DNA of 62,022 nucleotides from an uncultured Geobacteraceae bacterium. GTDB lineage: Bacteria > Desulfobacterota > Desulfuromonadia > Geobacterales > Pseudopelobacteraceae. Below the pieces are notes generated by a model that did no database searches, had not been told where the DNA came from, and saw nothing but the letters and a program-made list of their open reading frames with translations. A program made the position numbers and the translations under genes. Below, piece after piece: positions 7,590-15,232 of the stretch. Positions within the stretch are counted from its first letter, which is position 1; each line of letters opens with the position of its first letter. The stretch is taken from positions 1-62,022 of the forward strand of contig CAIUSO010000111.1 of NCBI GenBank assembly GCA_903901875.1. Reading direction: 5' to 3'.

Positions 7590-8459
7590 TCATACCGGGT
7601 AGGTGGTAACTGATAGCCCACTGATTCCATCAACCATACCAAGAACTAACGCCCGTACTTCTTGTGTAATTTCATGCACTTCCAACATTGATTTACTTCT
7701 CGAAACCTCAATTTCGAGATCAACCCATTTTTTCTGTCCCATCTGTCGTGATTTAATCGACTTGACTCCAGTAACACCTTCAACAGTGACAGTTGCGGAG
7801 GCAATCTCGGCAACCGTCTCCGGGTCAGCGGCCATATCTATCAGGCCGTTGATCCCCTGCAAAAACATTTCAACGCTCATGTTAAAAATAAAGAGTGAAA
7901 CGATAACCGCTGCCACGGTATCAGCATCGGGATATCCGAGCTTGGCACCAATCAGACCGAGTAATACCGCCACGGAGGTAATGCTGTCGGCCTTGCTTTC
8001 ATTGGCATCAGCAAGCATTGCCGGACTCGATAGCTGGGTACCAGCACATTTGTTTGAATCGTACATCAGATAACTAAAGCAAAGAGATATTACGGTAGCA
8101 AGCAACGCAGCATTGCCGGGCATGTCATGGGTGCTGGACTTGAAGGATCTTAGTGCATCAATCAATATGCTCCCGGCACCCACAAAGAGGAACGAACTGG
8201 CACACAGGGTACTGATATATTCTATTTTACCGTAGCCATAGGGGTGTTTTTCATCATGGGGCTTGTCTGCTACCTTGAGAGCTACCAGAATAAACAGTGA
8301 CGACATGGCATCAGCAGCAGAGTGGACGCCATCGGCTACCAGTCCCTTACTTCCGGTAAGGTTTCCAATCAGCACTTTGAAGATTGCCGCAAGGGTATTA
8401 CCGAAAAAACTCCACCGCGGTGAGGTCTGTCCACATTTTAAACATTCTTCATATTTCAT
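7590..8459 (-). CDS. mamB: MamB-like cation diffusion facilitator
   Basis: 289 residues: six membrane helices, then a cytoplasmic dimerisation domain. The N-terminus MKYEECLKCG with paired cysteines is characteristic of magnetosome MamB rather than ordinary CDF exporters. The transport site shows H46-x3-D50 in helix 2 and E154-x3-D158 in helix 5, where most CDFs have His-x3-Asp. KPHDEKHPYGYGKIEY follows helix 2 as in the family. In magnetotactic bacteria MamB builds the magnetosome membrane and moves iron with MamM. It lies 16 bases after the mamM-like gene, as expected for a stoichiometric pair. An ordinary Fe/Zn exporter is the alternative, but the context argues against it. Confidence 0.85.
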   Translation of the reverse strand: MKYEECLKCGQTSPRWSFFGNTLAAIFKVLIGNLTGSKGLVADGVHSAADAMSSLFILVALKVADKPHDEKHPYGYGKIEYISTLCASSFLFVGAGSILIDALRSFKSSTHDMPGNAALLATVISLCFSYLMYDSNKCAGTQLSSPAMLADANESKADSITSVAVLLGLIGAKLGYPDADTVAAVIVSLFIFNMSVEMFLQGINGLIDMAADPETVAEIASATVTVEGVTGVKSIKSRQMGQKKWVDLEIEVSRSKSMLEVHEITQEVRALVLGMVDGISGLSVTTYPV

Positions 8460-8475
8460 GACGACCTACTCTGAC

Positions 8476-9396
8476 TCATGGCAGATACGGCTCAAAAAGG
8501 ACATTAATGGTGGTATGGTTGCCAAGTAATGCCTGAATACTCTCCTTGACATGCTGACCAATCAGATACCCCTGTTGATGGTTCAGGGTCGAATCAACCT
8601 TTATGGTCATATCCACCCAGATTCCCTGCCCCAGGTTTCTGGCGACGACCCGCGTAACCTTGCGTACGCCCGGAACCAATCGGGCCACCATTTCAATCCG
8701 CTCCACACTTTCAACCGGAACTGCGCTATCGAACAGGCCACCGAGGGAATCTCCCAACATTTCGATCCCCATCCTGACAAGAAGGATCGCTTCAATGAAT
8801 GCAACCAGCGGATCGCGGACGGTAAAATCGAGATAGTGGGCACCAAGAACCGCGACGCCTACCATAACCGACAGTATAATATTGGAACGGTTATGGCGGG
8901 CGTTGGCAAGGAGTGCCGGACTCTGCATTCGCTCACCGGCACACCCCAGATAACGGGAGAGCGGGTAGTTTGCCACGACCGAAATGAGTGCGCCCCAAAA
9001 AGCAATAACTCCGGGAATCGAGCCGGTACCGTCGTAACAAGACCAAAGCCCTTTCGCAGAGTAGACGAGAAGAAACAGGGTCGAAATAAGCAACCCCACA
9101 CTGATCAGAAACAGGGCAACATACTCAATTTTACCATGCCCATATGGATGCTGTTCATCAGCAGGTTTTCCGGATACCCTGACACCAATCACCACAACAA
9201 GCGACGCAATACAATCCTTGAATGAGAAAAGTCCATCGCCAATAAGAGCCTTACTACCGCTCAAGAGTCCGATAGCACCCTTAAAAAGAGCAAGGGCCAG
9301 GTTTGCGTAAACCCCAGCCCAACTCGCTGTTTTCTCGCATGCAGCACACTCATGAGAAGTATCACTACTTGAGTGGTGCATCACAGATGTCATCAA
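8476..9396 (-). CDS. mamM: MamM-like cation diffusion facilitator
   Basis: Up to 306 residues; internal Met codons at 9393 and 9381 are alternative starts, and the 5' end overlaps the 50-codon gene before it. CDF fold with HECAACEK at the N-terminus and KPADEQHPYGHGKIEY. The ion site is altered: helix 2 has F57-x3-D61 (as the magnetosome MamM family replaces the usual His with an aromatic) and helix 5 has H168-x3-N172, where an Asp is usual. The C-terminal domain ends with NVLFEPYLP. It probably pairs with MamB in iron transport into a membrane compartment. Confidence 0.82.
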   Translation of the reverse strand: MMTSVMHHSSSDTSHECAACEKTASWAGVYANLALALFKGAIGLLSGSKALIGDGLFSFKDCIASLVVVIGVRVSGKPADEQHPYGHGKIEYVALFLISVGLLISTLFLLVYSAKGLWSCYDGTGSIPGVIAFWGALISVVANYPLSRYLGCAGERMQSPALLANARHNRSNIILSVMVGVAVLGAHYLDFTVRDPLVAFIEAILLVRMGIEMLGDSLGGLFDSAVPVESVERIEMVARLVPGVRKVTRVVARNLGQGIWVDMTIKVDSTLNHQQGYLIGQHVKESIQALLGNHTTINVLFEPYLP

Positions 9397-9517
9397 TTTT
9401 TCTGGCTACCAGTCTCTCAACCTTACCAACAAACTCAGGGTTAGTTCGATTCAGAAGTTCATAGATCACGGCACCTATAAAAACCCCTGAGAACACACCA
9501 ATAAATAATTTGCTCAT
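9365..9517 (-). CDS. 50-residue membrane microprotein in the mam operon
   Basis: ATG at 9517 lies 6 bases after the mamL-like stop with an AAGGAA site. It encodes one hydrophobic helix with small-residue spacing (LFIGVFSGVFIGAVIYELL) and then an amphipathic acidic/basic tail ending DICDAPLK. The end overlaps the mamM start by about 30 bases, suggesting translational coupling. No named homologue was recognised. Glycine-zipper packing of the helix is visible, but the function is unknown. Confidence 0.6.
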   Translation of the reverse strand: MSKLFIGVFSGVFIGAVIYELLNRTNPEFVGKVERLVARKIDDICDAPLK

Positions 9518-9523
9518 GTTTAA

Positions 9524-9814
9524 TCACCATTCCTTGTGCCGATCAAATCCTACAGATATTTCTGCTCCGGATTCACCACGAATACTTACCCGGTCCCTCT
9601 TATTTTTAATTCGTCGAGCAAGGGCGACGGCCACACTCCCCGACAATGCCAGCACCAGTCCGGTAAGTACGCTGACCACCATTATCGTGCTCAGCCCGAT
9701 AGGCACCGGGTTCCCCAGAATAAACTTGACCGGCACGGGCGAACTGTTCTGGTCGAGAAAGATAATGACCATCAACAGCACGATCGATACAATAATTAAA
9801 ACAAGCCTCACCAT
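9524..9814 (-). CDS. mamL: MamL-like membrane protein (LapA/DUF1049 fold)
   Basis: 96 residues with two membrane helices (MVRLVLIIVSIVLLMVIIFL; STIMVVSVLTGLVLALSG) joined by a short loop (DQNSSPVPVKFILGNPVPIG), then a basic tail (ARRIKNKRDRVS). Size, topology and the basic C-terminus match MamL, a LapA-like protein needed to form the magnetosome membrane in alphaproteobacteria. LapA itself is a general envelope protein, so the assignment rests mainly on lying two genes upstream of mamM and mamB in one operon. Confidence 0.7.
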   Translation of the reverse strand: MVRLVLIIVSIVLLMVIIFLDQNSSPVPVKFILGNPVPIGLSTIMVVSVLTGLVLALSGSVAVALARRIKNKRDRVSIRGESGAEISVGFDRHKEW

Positions 9815-9836
9815 GGGAGCAGGATGAATCTTACAA

Positions 9837-10085
9837 TCAAACTGCGGTAGCTGCGCTCGCGGTATTTTCTTTTTTGGAAATCACGTACACTTTATATCCC
9901 AGAAATCCAACCGCAGCGACCATTGCGAGCGGAAAAAGGCCGACTCCCAACACCGAACCACAGCAACCGGCCATAGAGTGCATACCCATGCCACAACCGG
10001 CACCATATCCCATTCCTGCTCCCGCACCATTTCCAAATGCAACCGTCTTAACGCCTGCAACCATATTCGGACAATACGCAACCAT
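9837..10085 (-). CDS. Glycine-rich single-helix protein, Mms6-like layout
   Basis: 82 residues. The start at 10085 is chosen over 10109 because AAGGAGATTGTC lies directly before it. The first part is Gly/Met/Cys-rich (GNGAGAGMGYGAGCGMGMHS), followed by one membrane helix (LFPLAMVAAVGFLGYKVYVI) and a short charged tail (SKKENTASA). The order Gly-rich stretch, helix, hydrophilic tail matches the layout of the magnetosome crystal proteins Mms6/MamD, but the acidic iron-binding tail of Mms6 is weak here and sequence identity is limited. Four cysteines may bind metal. It is the first gene of the mamL-mamB unit. I infer a mineral-associated or scaffold role with low certainty. Confidence 0.55.
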   Translation of the reverse strand: MVAYCPNMVAGVKTVAFGNGAGAGMGYGAGCGMGMHSMAGCCGSVLGVGLFPLAMVAAVGFLGYKVYVISKKENTASAATAV

Positions 10086-10207
10086 GACAATCTCCTTTTT
10101 GTGTGACAAATTTAAATGTGTATTTCATACAAACAACTCTGACAATGCAACGAATCAGAGCATACCCTAACTATTTCGTTGATATTGAACCATATATTTA
10201 AATAATA

Positions 10208-10215
10208 CAATAGTG
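10208..10215 (-). promoter_or_regulatory. CACTATTG element upstream of the mamL-M-B operon
   Basis: On the minus strand this reads TTAACCACTATTGTA, 122 bases before the start at 10085. The same CACTATTG lies 122 bases before the first gene of the 14916 operon and 143 bases before the MCP that heads the mamI-mamE operon. The stretch 10086-10256 is AT-rich and otherwise holds no gene. An 8-base match is expected about twice by chance in this window, so only the placement is suggestive. Confidence 0.35.
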
Positions 10216-10256
10216 GTTAATTAATGAATTAGTAATGATTATTTATCATCATTTTA

Positions 10257-11174
10257 CTACAAGGCGAATACCGTCGTTGTGTCATTCATAAACCGATCAA
10301 ATTCGGGGAATGAGCTAAAGGGAAGTCCCGCTCCCAATGCGGCGCATAGAACTTCAAGCTGCTCGACATAGCAGACAGGATCCTGCTCTTCAAATGCCCG
10401 ATCCATGACGGTAAATACAGATTGAAACAGAGCCGCCCGTTCATGGCAATTTTCCTCAACCAGGCGTTGCAACTCGTCCCTATGCAGTTGAATAAGCGGC
10501 AGTGCATGGAGGCACATTTCTTCAATACGGTGCCTTCGTTCCTCGGCATACCTGAATTCGACAGGTGCCCCCAGGCTCAAGAGACCTGACTGATAAAGCA
10601 TGGTTCCAACAAAATAGCCGACCGTTGAACCGACAAGAGCACCTGCAATCGGCAAAGCAATCACCGTCTGCGCCACCGCACCATAATAAAATGAAGCCGT
10701 CCCATGCACGACGGTCTGATTGATTTCATCAAGCATCTGCCCGGCATCAATGCGATTGTCAAGATAGGCGATCAGGGATTTACTGCTCTGAACAATACCG
10801 GCTGCTATGGCCAGGTGACTGTTGTAGCGGGTGACAGTTTCCCATCCCGCCTTTTCAGCTGCAATCTGGACACCGCTGCCGATGAAACTGGTCACGTAGC
10901 CGGTTGCAATGCTTTTTGCCGAATCACTCAGTACTTCAGCAAAAATGGATCCGTGCTGTTCCTCACCATGGAGCATGCGCCACGTCTTTGCCGTGCCAAC
11001 TTTGCCTATGCTTTCGAGTATCTGGAAGGTGGTGCCCTGATAGGTATCCAGTGATATATCAGGCCACTTTTCTGCCCTGTTCCTGAGTAGGTCACCCTCG
11101 GCCAACATACTCCGTGTCGCCGCAATGACGCTTTCTACCCGGTCATTTTCAACCGCACCCCGCCTGTTCATCAT
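10257..11174 (-). CDS. Uncharacterised protein with two hydrophobic segments
   Basis: 305 residues from the ATG at 11174, which has AGGAGAGG before it. A long helical N-terminus is followed by Ser/Gly-rich weakly hydrophobic stretches (TGYVTSFIGSGVQIAAEKAG; ALPIAGALVGSTVGYFVGTM) and an acidic helical C-terminus (LHALPLIQLHRDELQRLVEE). The two Gly-zipper-like hairpins suggest membrane insertion or oligomer packing. The gene starts 35 bases after the glycine-rich protein gene and ends the operon that also holds MamP and the Rieske protein. I do not recognise a family with confidence. Confidence 0.65.
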   Translation of the reverse strand: MMNRRGAVENDRVESVIAATRSMLAEGDLLRNRAEKWPDISLDTYQGTTFQILESIGKVGTAKTWRMLHGEEQHGSIFAEVLSDSAKSIATGYVTSFIGSGVQIAAEKAGWETVTRYNSHLAIAAGIVQSSKSLIAYLDNRIDAGQMLDEINQTVVHGTASFYYGAVAQTVIALPIAGALVGSTVGYFVGTMLYQSGLLSLGAPVEFRYAEERRHRIEEMCLHALPLIQLHRDELQRLVEENCHERAALFQSVFTVMDRAFEEQDPVCYVEQLEVLCAALGAGLPFSSFPEFDRFMNDTTTVFAL

Positions 11175-11209
11175 GACGTACCTCTCCTGTCCCTCCCCGC
11201 CTGGCCTGT

Positions 11210-12511
11210 TCACACCGTAATGGCCTGCAACAGACGACGGGATTCTTCTACAATCTGACCGGACACCGTCAATAAAGTACCCTCTTCATCAAGTACGGGC
11301 GTTTCCATTATATGTTTAATGGTCTTAGCCATAAGAGCGGACATCATGACGAGCTTTTTTTCCTGGTCAGTGAAGGTGGTGTAGTCAGCAGAATTACTAC
11401 TAAGTTGTTCCGTTTCATGCAGATAGTGGGCAAAACGTTCTTCAAAGCGACAGAGAAGATAGAGAATTTCGTACACGCGAAAGCTGACCGCCTCCGTTGC
11501 TATTTGCAGGTTTTTCATATGATCGACAGCCGCAGCAGCCCTGTTGTAATTTGTCCGGGCATTCGCTTTAGCTTTTTTGGCCCTTGCAGCCATAAACAGA
11601 CCACCCAGTGCCAGAAAAGGGCCAGCTACTATTCCGCCAAGGGTCGCTGCCCCAATGGCCGTGCCGCCGGTCGCTCCCCCGGAGACCGCCGCAACCGTTC
11701 CGCCAGCCACCCCTCCGGTAACTCCGCTGACAACCCCACCGGCTGCTCCACCGGAACCGGCACAACCGGCTCCCGCCATCGCTCCGCCCCCCCATCCCAT
11801 GCCCATACCACCAGCACCGGCACCGGCCATGGCTCCGGCTCCACTCCCCATGGCCATGCCCCCGGTACCAGCCATACCCGCTCCCGTACCGGCACCAAGA
11901 CCGGCCATACCAGCCCCGGCCCCCATGCCACCTGCCATCCCCGCCACACCAGCGGCTCCGGCACACGCACCAGCGGCGGCCATACTTCCCGCTCCCATTC
12001 CGGCAATGGCACCATTAGCAGCCGCTGCTCCTGAGGCACAGCCAACTACGGTTCCGACGGTGGTCGTCCCAGACAGTGCGGCACCACCATACAGAGCCAG
12101 CGCAGTCAACCCTCCCCCCCCGACTGTTCCAATACCGGCGGTAAGGATGTCATTCATTTTTACACTTATATCGATAAGTTCAAAAAAATCAGCTTCGGTA
12201 ACGGCGAATGAGACTCCATCGCAGACGATTCCATCCTGGAAATCAACGTTTTTAAGCTTTGAAAACGCTGTAACAAATGGGATAAGACATGTTTTGTACA
12301 CATCCACTTTTTTACTACCCAGCGTATCAAAGAATATCTGAGCGGTGTTTTTGGCTTTATCCAACTCCTGAATGGCCACATCGTAACGGTTTTGCGCCTG
12401 AAGAGTATCGTTCTGTGCACGTTTATACAACGATGTGGCATCAAAGCCTTTTTTGACTCCAAAACCTCCCACCACAGTTGACATACCCAATAGAATAAAT
12501 GGTAACGGCAT
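11210..12511 (-). CDS. Glycine/methionine-rich membrane protein with coiled-coil flanks
   Basis: 433 residues with a GGGGAGG ribosome site. The N-terminus (MPLPFILLGMSTVVGGFGVK) and the following coiled coil (about 30-65) match a widespread uncharacterised bacterial family. The middle (about 125-300) is a very long Gly-Ala-Met-rich tract built of units such as GAGAGMAGLGAGTGAG and GGMAMGSGAGAM, then a basic KAKANARTNYNRAAAAVDH segment and a helical C-terminus. The tract is far longer than in the usual family and echoes the LG/GA-rich stretches of MamD, Mms6 and silk-like proteins. A scaffold or surface-templating role in the mam operon is an inference from composition and context only. Confidence 0.7.
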   Translation of the reverse strand: MPLPFILLGMSTVVGGFGVKKGFDATSLYKRAQNDTLQAQNRYDVAIQELDKAKNTAQIFFDTLGSKKVDVYKTCLIPFVTAFSKLKNVDFQDGIVCDGVSFAVTEADFFELIDISVKMNDILTAGIGTVGGGGLTALALYGGAALSGTTTVGTVVGCASGAAAANGAIAGMGAGSMAAAGACAGAAGVAGMAGGMGAGAGMAGLGAGTGAGMAGTGGMAMGSGAGAMAGAGAGGMGMGWGGGAMAGAGCAGSGGAAGGVVSGVTGGVAGGTVAAVSGGATGGTAIGAATLGGIVAGPFLALGGLFMAARAKKAKANARTNYNRAAAAVDHMKNLQIATEAVSFRVYEILYLLCRFEERFAHYLHETEQLSSNSADYTTFTDQEKKLVMMSALMAKTIKHIMETPVLDEEGTLLTVSGQIVEESRRLLQAITV

Positions 12512-12587
12512 AATTCCTCCCCTGCTTACTCAACTTTTCCACCGGCATTGCGCACCAGCCATACAGATATTTTCGACATACAGAATC

Positions 12588-13112
12588 TCATTCCTGAATG
12601 TACGTCTTTGCAAAATCCTTTTTTAAAAGATCCAGAGACACCCTGGCGACATCAAGCCTGCTGCTCCGCTCACCAATTACCGATTTGAGCGTCTGCCACG
12701 GATGATTGATCATATTTCTGAGGCTGGCGGGTGCCACTTCCTGAGACTCCTGATATTTCTGTAATATTTTAAATTCAAGCATTGTCAAAATATATAATAT
12801 ATCCTTGCTGGTCTTCAGGGCCTCACGAAAATCACTTTCGGCTTGAGCTGCCTTTTGTGAATTAAATTTTGGCCCGTTATGCCACTCAACGACACTATCA
12901 GCCGCAATATGAAAAATCTTGTGGCTCTTTTCCAATTGGGTAATCTCAGGAATCTCCCGATAGGTCCGAAGGCCTTCCCCGTACAACCAGACACCTAATT
13001 CGCAATCATGATAAGAGGGAAGTGATACCGTCGTGCTGCCTGCCCTCAAAACCATTTCAAGTTGATGAACCCATTCTACGTGAGTAATCCTGGCTACTGT
13101 AATATCGATCAT
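12588..13112 (-). CDS. Stand-alone CZB (chemoreceptor zinc-binding) domain protein
   Basis: 174 residues with an AGAGGTG ribosome site. The first 105 residues fit the CZB four-helix domain: a His in helix 1 (AVARITHVEWVHQLEM-type region), SYHDCELGVWLYGEG with the conserved Cys of the [H]xWxxxC-x-GxW type, and LEKSHKIFH with the paired His. CZB domains hold zinc through Cys/His and sense hypochlorous acid or zinc state, usually at the end of chemoreceptors. Here the domain is alone, between the MamP-like and Gly-rich genes. A second CZB closes the MCP at 37592-39691. A redox or metal sensor for the compartment is an inference. Confidence 0.75.
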   Translation of the reverse strand: MIDITVARITHVEWVHQLEMVLRAGSTTVSLPSYHDCELGVWLYGEGLRTYREIPEITQLEKSHKIFHIAADSVVEWHNGPKFNSQKAAQAESDFREALKTSKDILYILTMLEFKILQKYQESQEVAPASLRNMINHPWQTLKSVIGERSSRLDVARVSLDLLKKDFAKTYIQE

Positions 13113-13180
13113 TTTGACGTCACCTCTCTAATATATATGCCGTGTGAGATACTTTGAACAAGTTGAGTAAATTGTGTCCT

Positions 13181-13981
13181 TTACAGTAATACGTGACAAT
13201 GGGTGCAGGTACCGCGGTCACGGTGTGGTGGCGGTGTTCCCATTTTGATGTTAGGGGCTGTTCGGGAAAGAACGTCACCCATATCTTTTGCCATCTGATT
13301 AAGATTGGTACCGCCGGGAGCGATTGAATGGCATTTGTCACAGGGGCCGTAATAGCCGTGGGGGGGGCGATCAGTAGCAAGAATCATCGGTGCTCCCTCC
13401 ACCTGTGCAAGACCAAGCACATCGGTAGCTGTGATACGAATAGTTTTGTTGGCCCCGTTCCGGTAAATACTTACATCGGCCTGGCTTGCCTGAGCAACCT
13501 GTCGAGTCGCCTCCTTAAATGACGTGAGGTCACTCAGCGGAGTCCCGTTAATAGCGGTAATTATGTCGCCGGCAAGCAGCCCGGCATCAGCTGAAACCAA
13601 CGTTACCTCGTCAACAAGTACCCCCGTAATAGTTGACGGGATATTATTGGCTTTTGCCACTGCAGCAGAAAGTGGACCAACTTCTAACCCGATCCAGTGC
13701 GCCTCAATCCAGGTTTTACCCAACGCACCACCTGCCACCGGTACGACAGCGCGACCGGCGTAGCCATAGGAAATCTCCTCTTTCATGACCATACCCGCCA
13801 CTGGTATCGTAGTGGTGTTGGCTACGCGGGAACCAGGCGGCTGAGTCAATTCTGTTTCTGGTTCCGCCATCTCTCCCCCTCCCCTTTGGACGTCCGCCAA
13901 GTAAAAAAAGTAGACGTACACAAACGAACCAATCAGGACTAAAAGGAACAGTGGATTTGCAAAAAGACCAAGTTGTTTCAT
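13181..13981 (-). CDS. mamP: MamP-like PDZ/magnetochrome protein
   Basis: 266 residues from the ATG at 13981, which gives one N-terminal membrane helix (FLLVLIGSFVYVYFFYL); an upstream GTG at 14026 is possible. A PDZ domain spans about 95-185 (IGLEVGPLSAAVA ... AGLLAGDIITAING). Then come two magnetochrome motifs of the type PPHxxxGxCxxCH, with haem-attachment CDKCH at 214-218 and CTHCH at 259-263, the last ending four residues from the C-terminus. This order (helix, PDZ, two MCR) is that of MamP, the magnetosome iron oxidase that sets the Fe(III)/Fe(II) ratio. The acidic Fe pocket cannot be judged by eye. Confidence 0.88.
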   Translation of the reverse strand: MKQLGLFANPLFLLVLIGSFVYVYFFYLADVQRGGGEMAEPETELTQPPGSRVANTTTIPVAGMVMKEEISYGYAGRAVVPVAGGALGKTWIEAHWIGLEVGPLSAAVAKANNIPSTITGVLVDEVTLVSADAGLLAGDIITAINGTPLSDLTSFKEATRQVAQASQADVSIYRNGANKTIRITATDVLGLAQVEGAPMILATDRPPHGYYGPCDKCHSIAPGGTNLNQMAKDMGDVLSRTAPNIKMGTPPPHRDRGTCTHCHVLL

Positions 13982-14071
13982 TCCGGTATGCAACCACATG
14001 CAAACACTACAGCAATCAAAATGCACCCCTCGTTCTCTTAGTTACGTAATGCGGCATAGTGAAAAGGGAAT

Positions 14072-14509
14072 CTAACCGACCGTGATCATACCGTTGGATA
14101 CCGTAAAGGGGAGCTTTTCCAGGGCCCGGGGTGGTGGGCCGGAAATCACAACACCATCCGGAGTAAAATACCCGGCGTGACATGGGCAGAGAAAATCCTG
14201 CCGCTCTTTTTCCCACTGAACAATACAACCAAGATGGGGACAGACAGCGGAAAGAGCCACAATAGCTCCATCCTGCTTTTTGAGCACCACTGCTGCGGTC
14301 CCGTTATAATCAAAGAACTTAGCATCACCGACGGCGATTTCATTAACCCCAATGGAAGTTTTTCCGCCACTCCCACTTGATGGTTTCGGCACCAGATAAT
14401 ACCGAAACAGCGGATACGTAACCGCCGCAATTCCAACAGCAGCGAGTGTGGCAACGCCACCAAGGCAGACGCGAATGAACATGCGTTTCGCGGGATCTAT
14501 TTCAGACAT
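14072..14509 (-). CDS. Rieske iron-sulfur protein (bc-type complex)
   Basis: 145 residues from the ATG at 14509, chosen over 14557 because GAGGAGAAT lies directly before it. One N-terminal helix (about 11-38, with a Tat-less FIRVCLGGVATLAAVG start) anchors a soluble domain with both cluster boxes complete: C90-P-H92-L-G-C95 and C108-P-C-H111. The ligands are C90, H92, C108 and H111; C95 and C110 form the disulfide. It lies 90 bases upstream of mamP in the same operon. Its natural partner, a cytochrome b, is encoded at 30425-31531 beside mamE rather than here. Confidence 0.88.
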   Translation of the reverse strand: MSEIDPAKRMFIRVCLGGVATLAAVGIAAVTYPLFRYYLVPKPSSGSGGKTSIGVNEIAVGDAKFFDYNGTAAVVLKKQDGAIVALSAVCPHLGCIVQWEKERQDFLCPCHAGYFTPDGVVISGPPPRALEKLPFTVSNGMITVG

Positions 14510-14523
14510 ATTCTCCTCACAGC

Positions 14524-14916
14524 TTATAATTTTCCGCACGCACGAAGCACCAACCATCCGACCAGTACGGTTTGCTGTGAGTAAAGAAGACGCACTCTTT
14601 TTCTGTAATTGGCGGAAAACAGGTTAACGCGTAACAAAAATCCGGCAATGGTCAACCAGACGGTAACCAGTAGGCTCATATACAAAAACAGATTTCGATT
14701 ACCGCTCACAGAGGCGTTGAGTGATATCAGCAAAAAAGCAAGTGCGTTCAACCACATATGAATATCTCTATATTTGTTTAAAAAGAGTTCAACAGTTAAT
14801 GGCAAGAGACGATTAGGGCTAAAAATCCATCGAACCGGGTAATAAGCATTGGCGACTATAAACAGTAGCAACGAGACCATCCCGGTTATTTTCTCAATCC
14901 ACTCTACCGATTCCAT
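14524..14916 (-). CDS. Four-helix membrane protein, paralogue of 7171-7566
   Basis: 130 residues with a GGAGG ribosome site. It has the same four-helix plan as 7171-7566 (SLLLFVVANAYYPVRWIF; DIHMWLNALAFLLISLNAS; NLFLYMSLLVTVWLTIAG). It keeps the helix-2 His in IHMW but lacks the second His of that helix and has SQQ where the paralogue has HTQQ, so any haem site would differ. It heads the operon with the Rieske gene 15 bases downstream, suggesting a partner or assembly factor for the redox complex. Confidence 0.7.
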   Translation of the reverse strand: MESVEWIEKITGMVSLLLFIVANAYYPVRWIFSPNRLLPLTVELFLNKYRDIHMWLNALAFLLISLNASVSGNRNLFLYMSLLVTVWLTIAGFLLRVNLFSANYRKRVRLLYSQQTVLVGWLVLRACGKL

Positions 14917-15038
14917 TACGAATTAACCTCCAGATCTCTTGATTCAGCTAAACAAGCCAACCTCTGCCTACAACAAACAGTTCAAAGATTTATTACTAAG
15001 AAAACTTCAACTACAATGTACGGAATGAACAAAAAGTT

Positions 15039-15046
15039 CAATAGTG
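15039..15046 (-). promoter_or_regulatory. CACTATTG element in the divergent intergenic region
   Basis: Minus-strand TTTAATCACTATTGAAC, 122 bases before the start at 14916. The region 14917-15232 separates the mamP operon from the divergent tetR gene, is strongly AT-rich and holds no further gene. Promoters for both directions must lie here, but no single -35/-10 pair stands out. Confidence 0.35.
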
Positions 15047-15232
15047 ATTAAACCACCAAAATATGACTACTAATTATAGCTATATTTGCAAAACATCCTA
15101 TTGTATTATGTACTTGTATTGTTTACATATTGTTCGTCAGCCACCAACAGAACACTTCTACCCATAAATATACTTGCATATATATTCATTTATTAATACT
15201 ATGTGAATTAATAATCGCATGAGGTAATACTA

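Noticed and set aside
8551-9225. 224-codon plus-strand frame inside mamM
   Set aside because: It lies wholly opposite the well-supported MamM-like gene and encodes no recognisable protein.
11600-12000. CRISPR or tandem DNA repeats in the GC-rich tract
   Set aside because: The repetition comes from Gly/Ala/Met codons of one protein. Units vary in length and there are no spacers.
11577-12341. Long Pro/Ala-rich reading frame on the plus strand across the Gly-rich gene
   Set aside because: It is the complement of the Gly-Ala-Met tract of the minus-strand gene at 11210-12511, has no ribosome site, and its composition follows from that tract.
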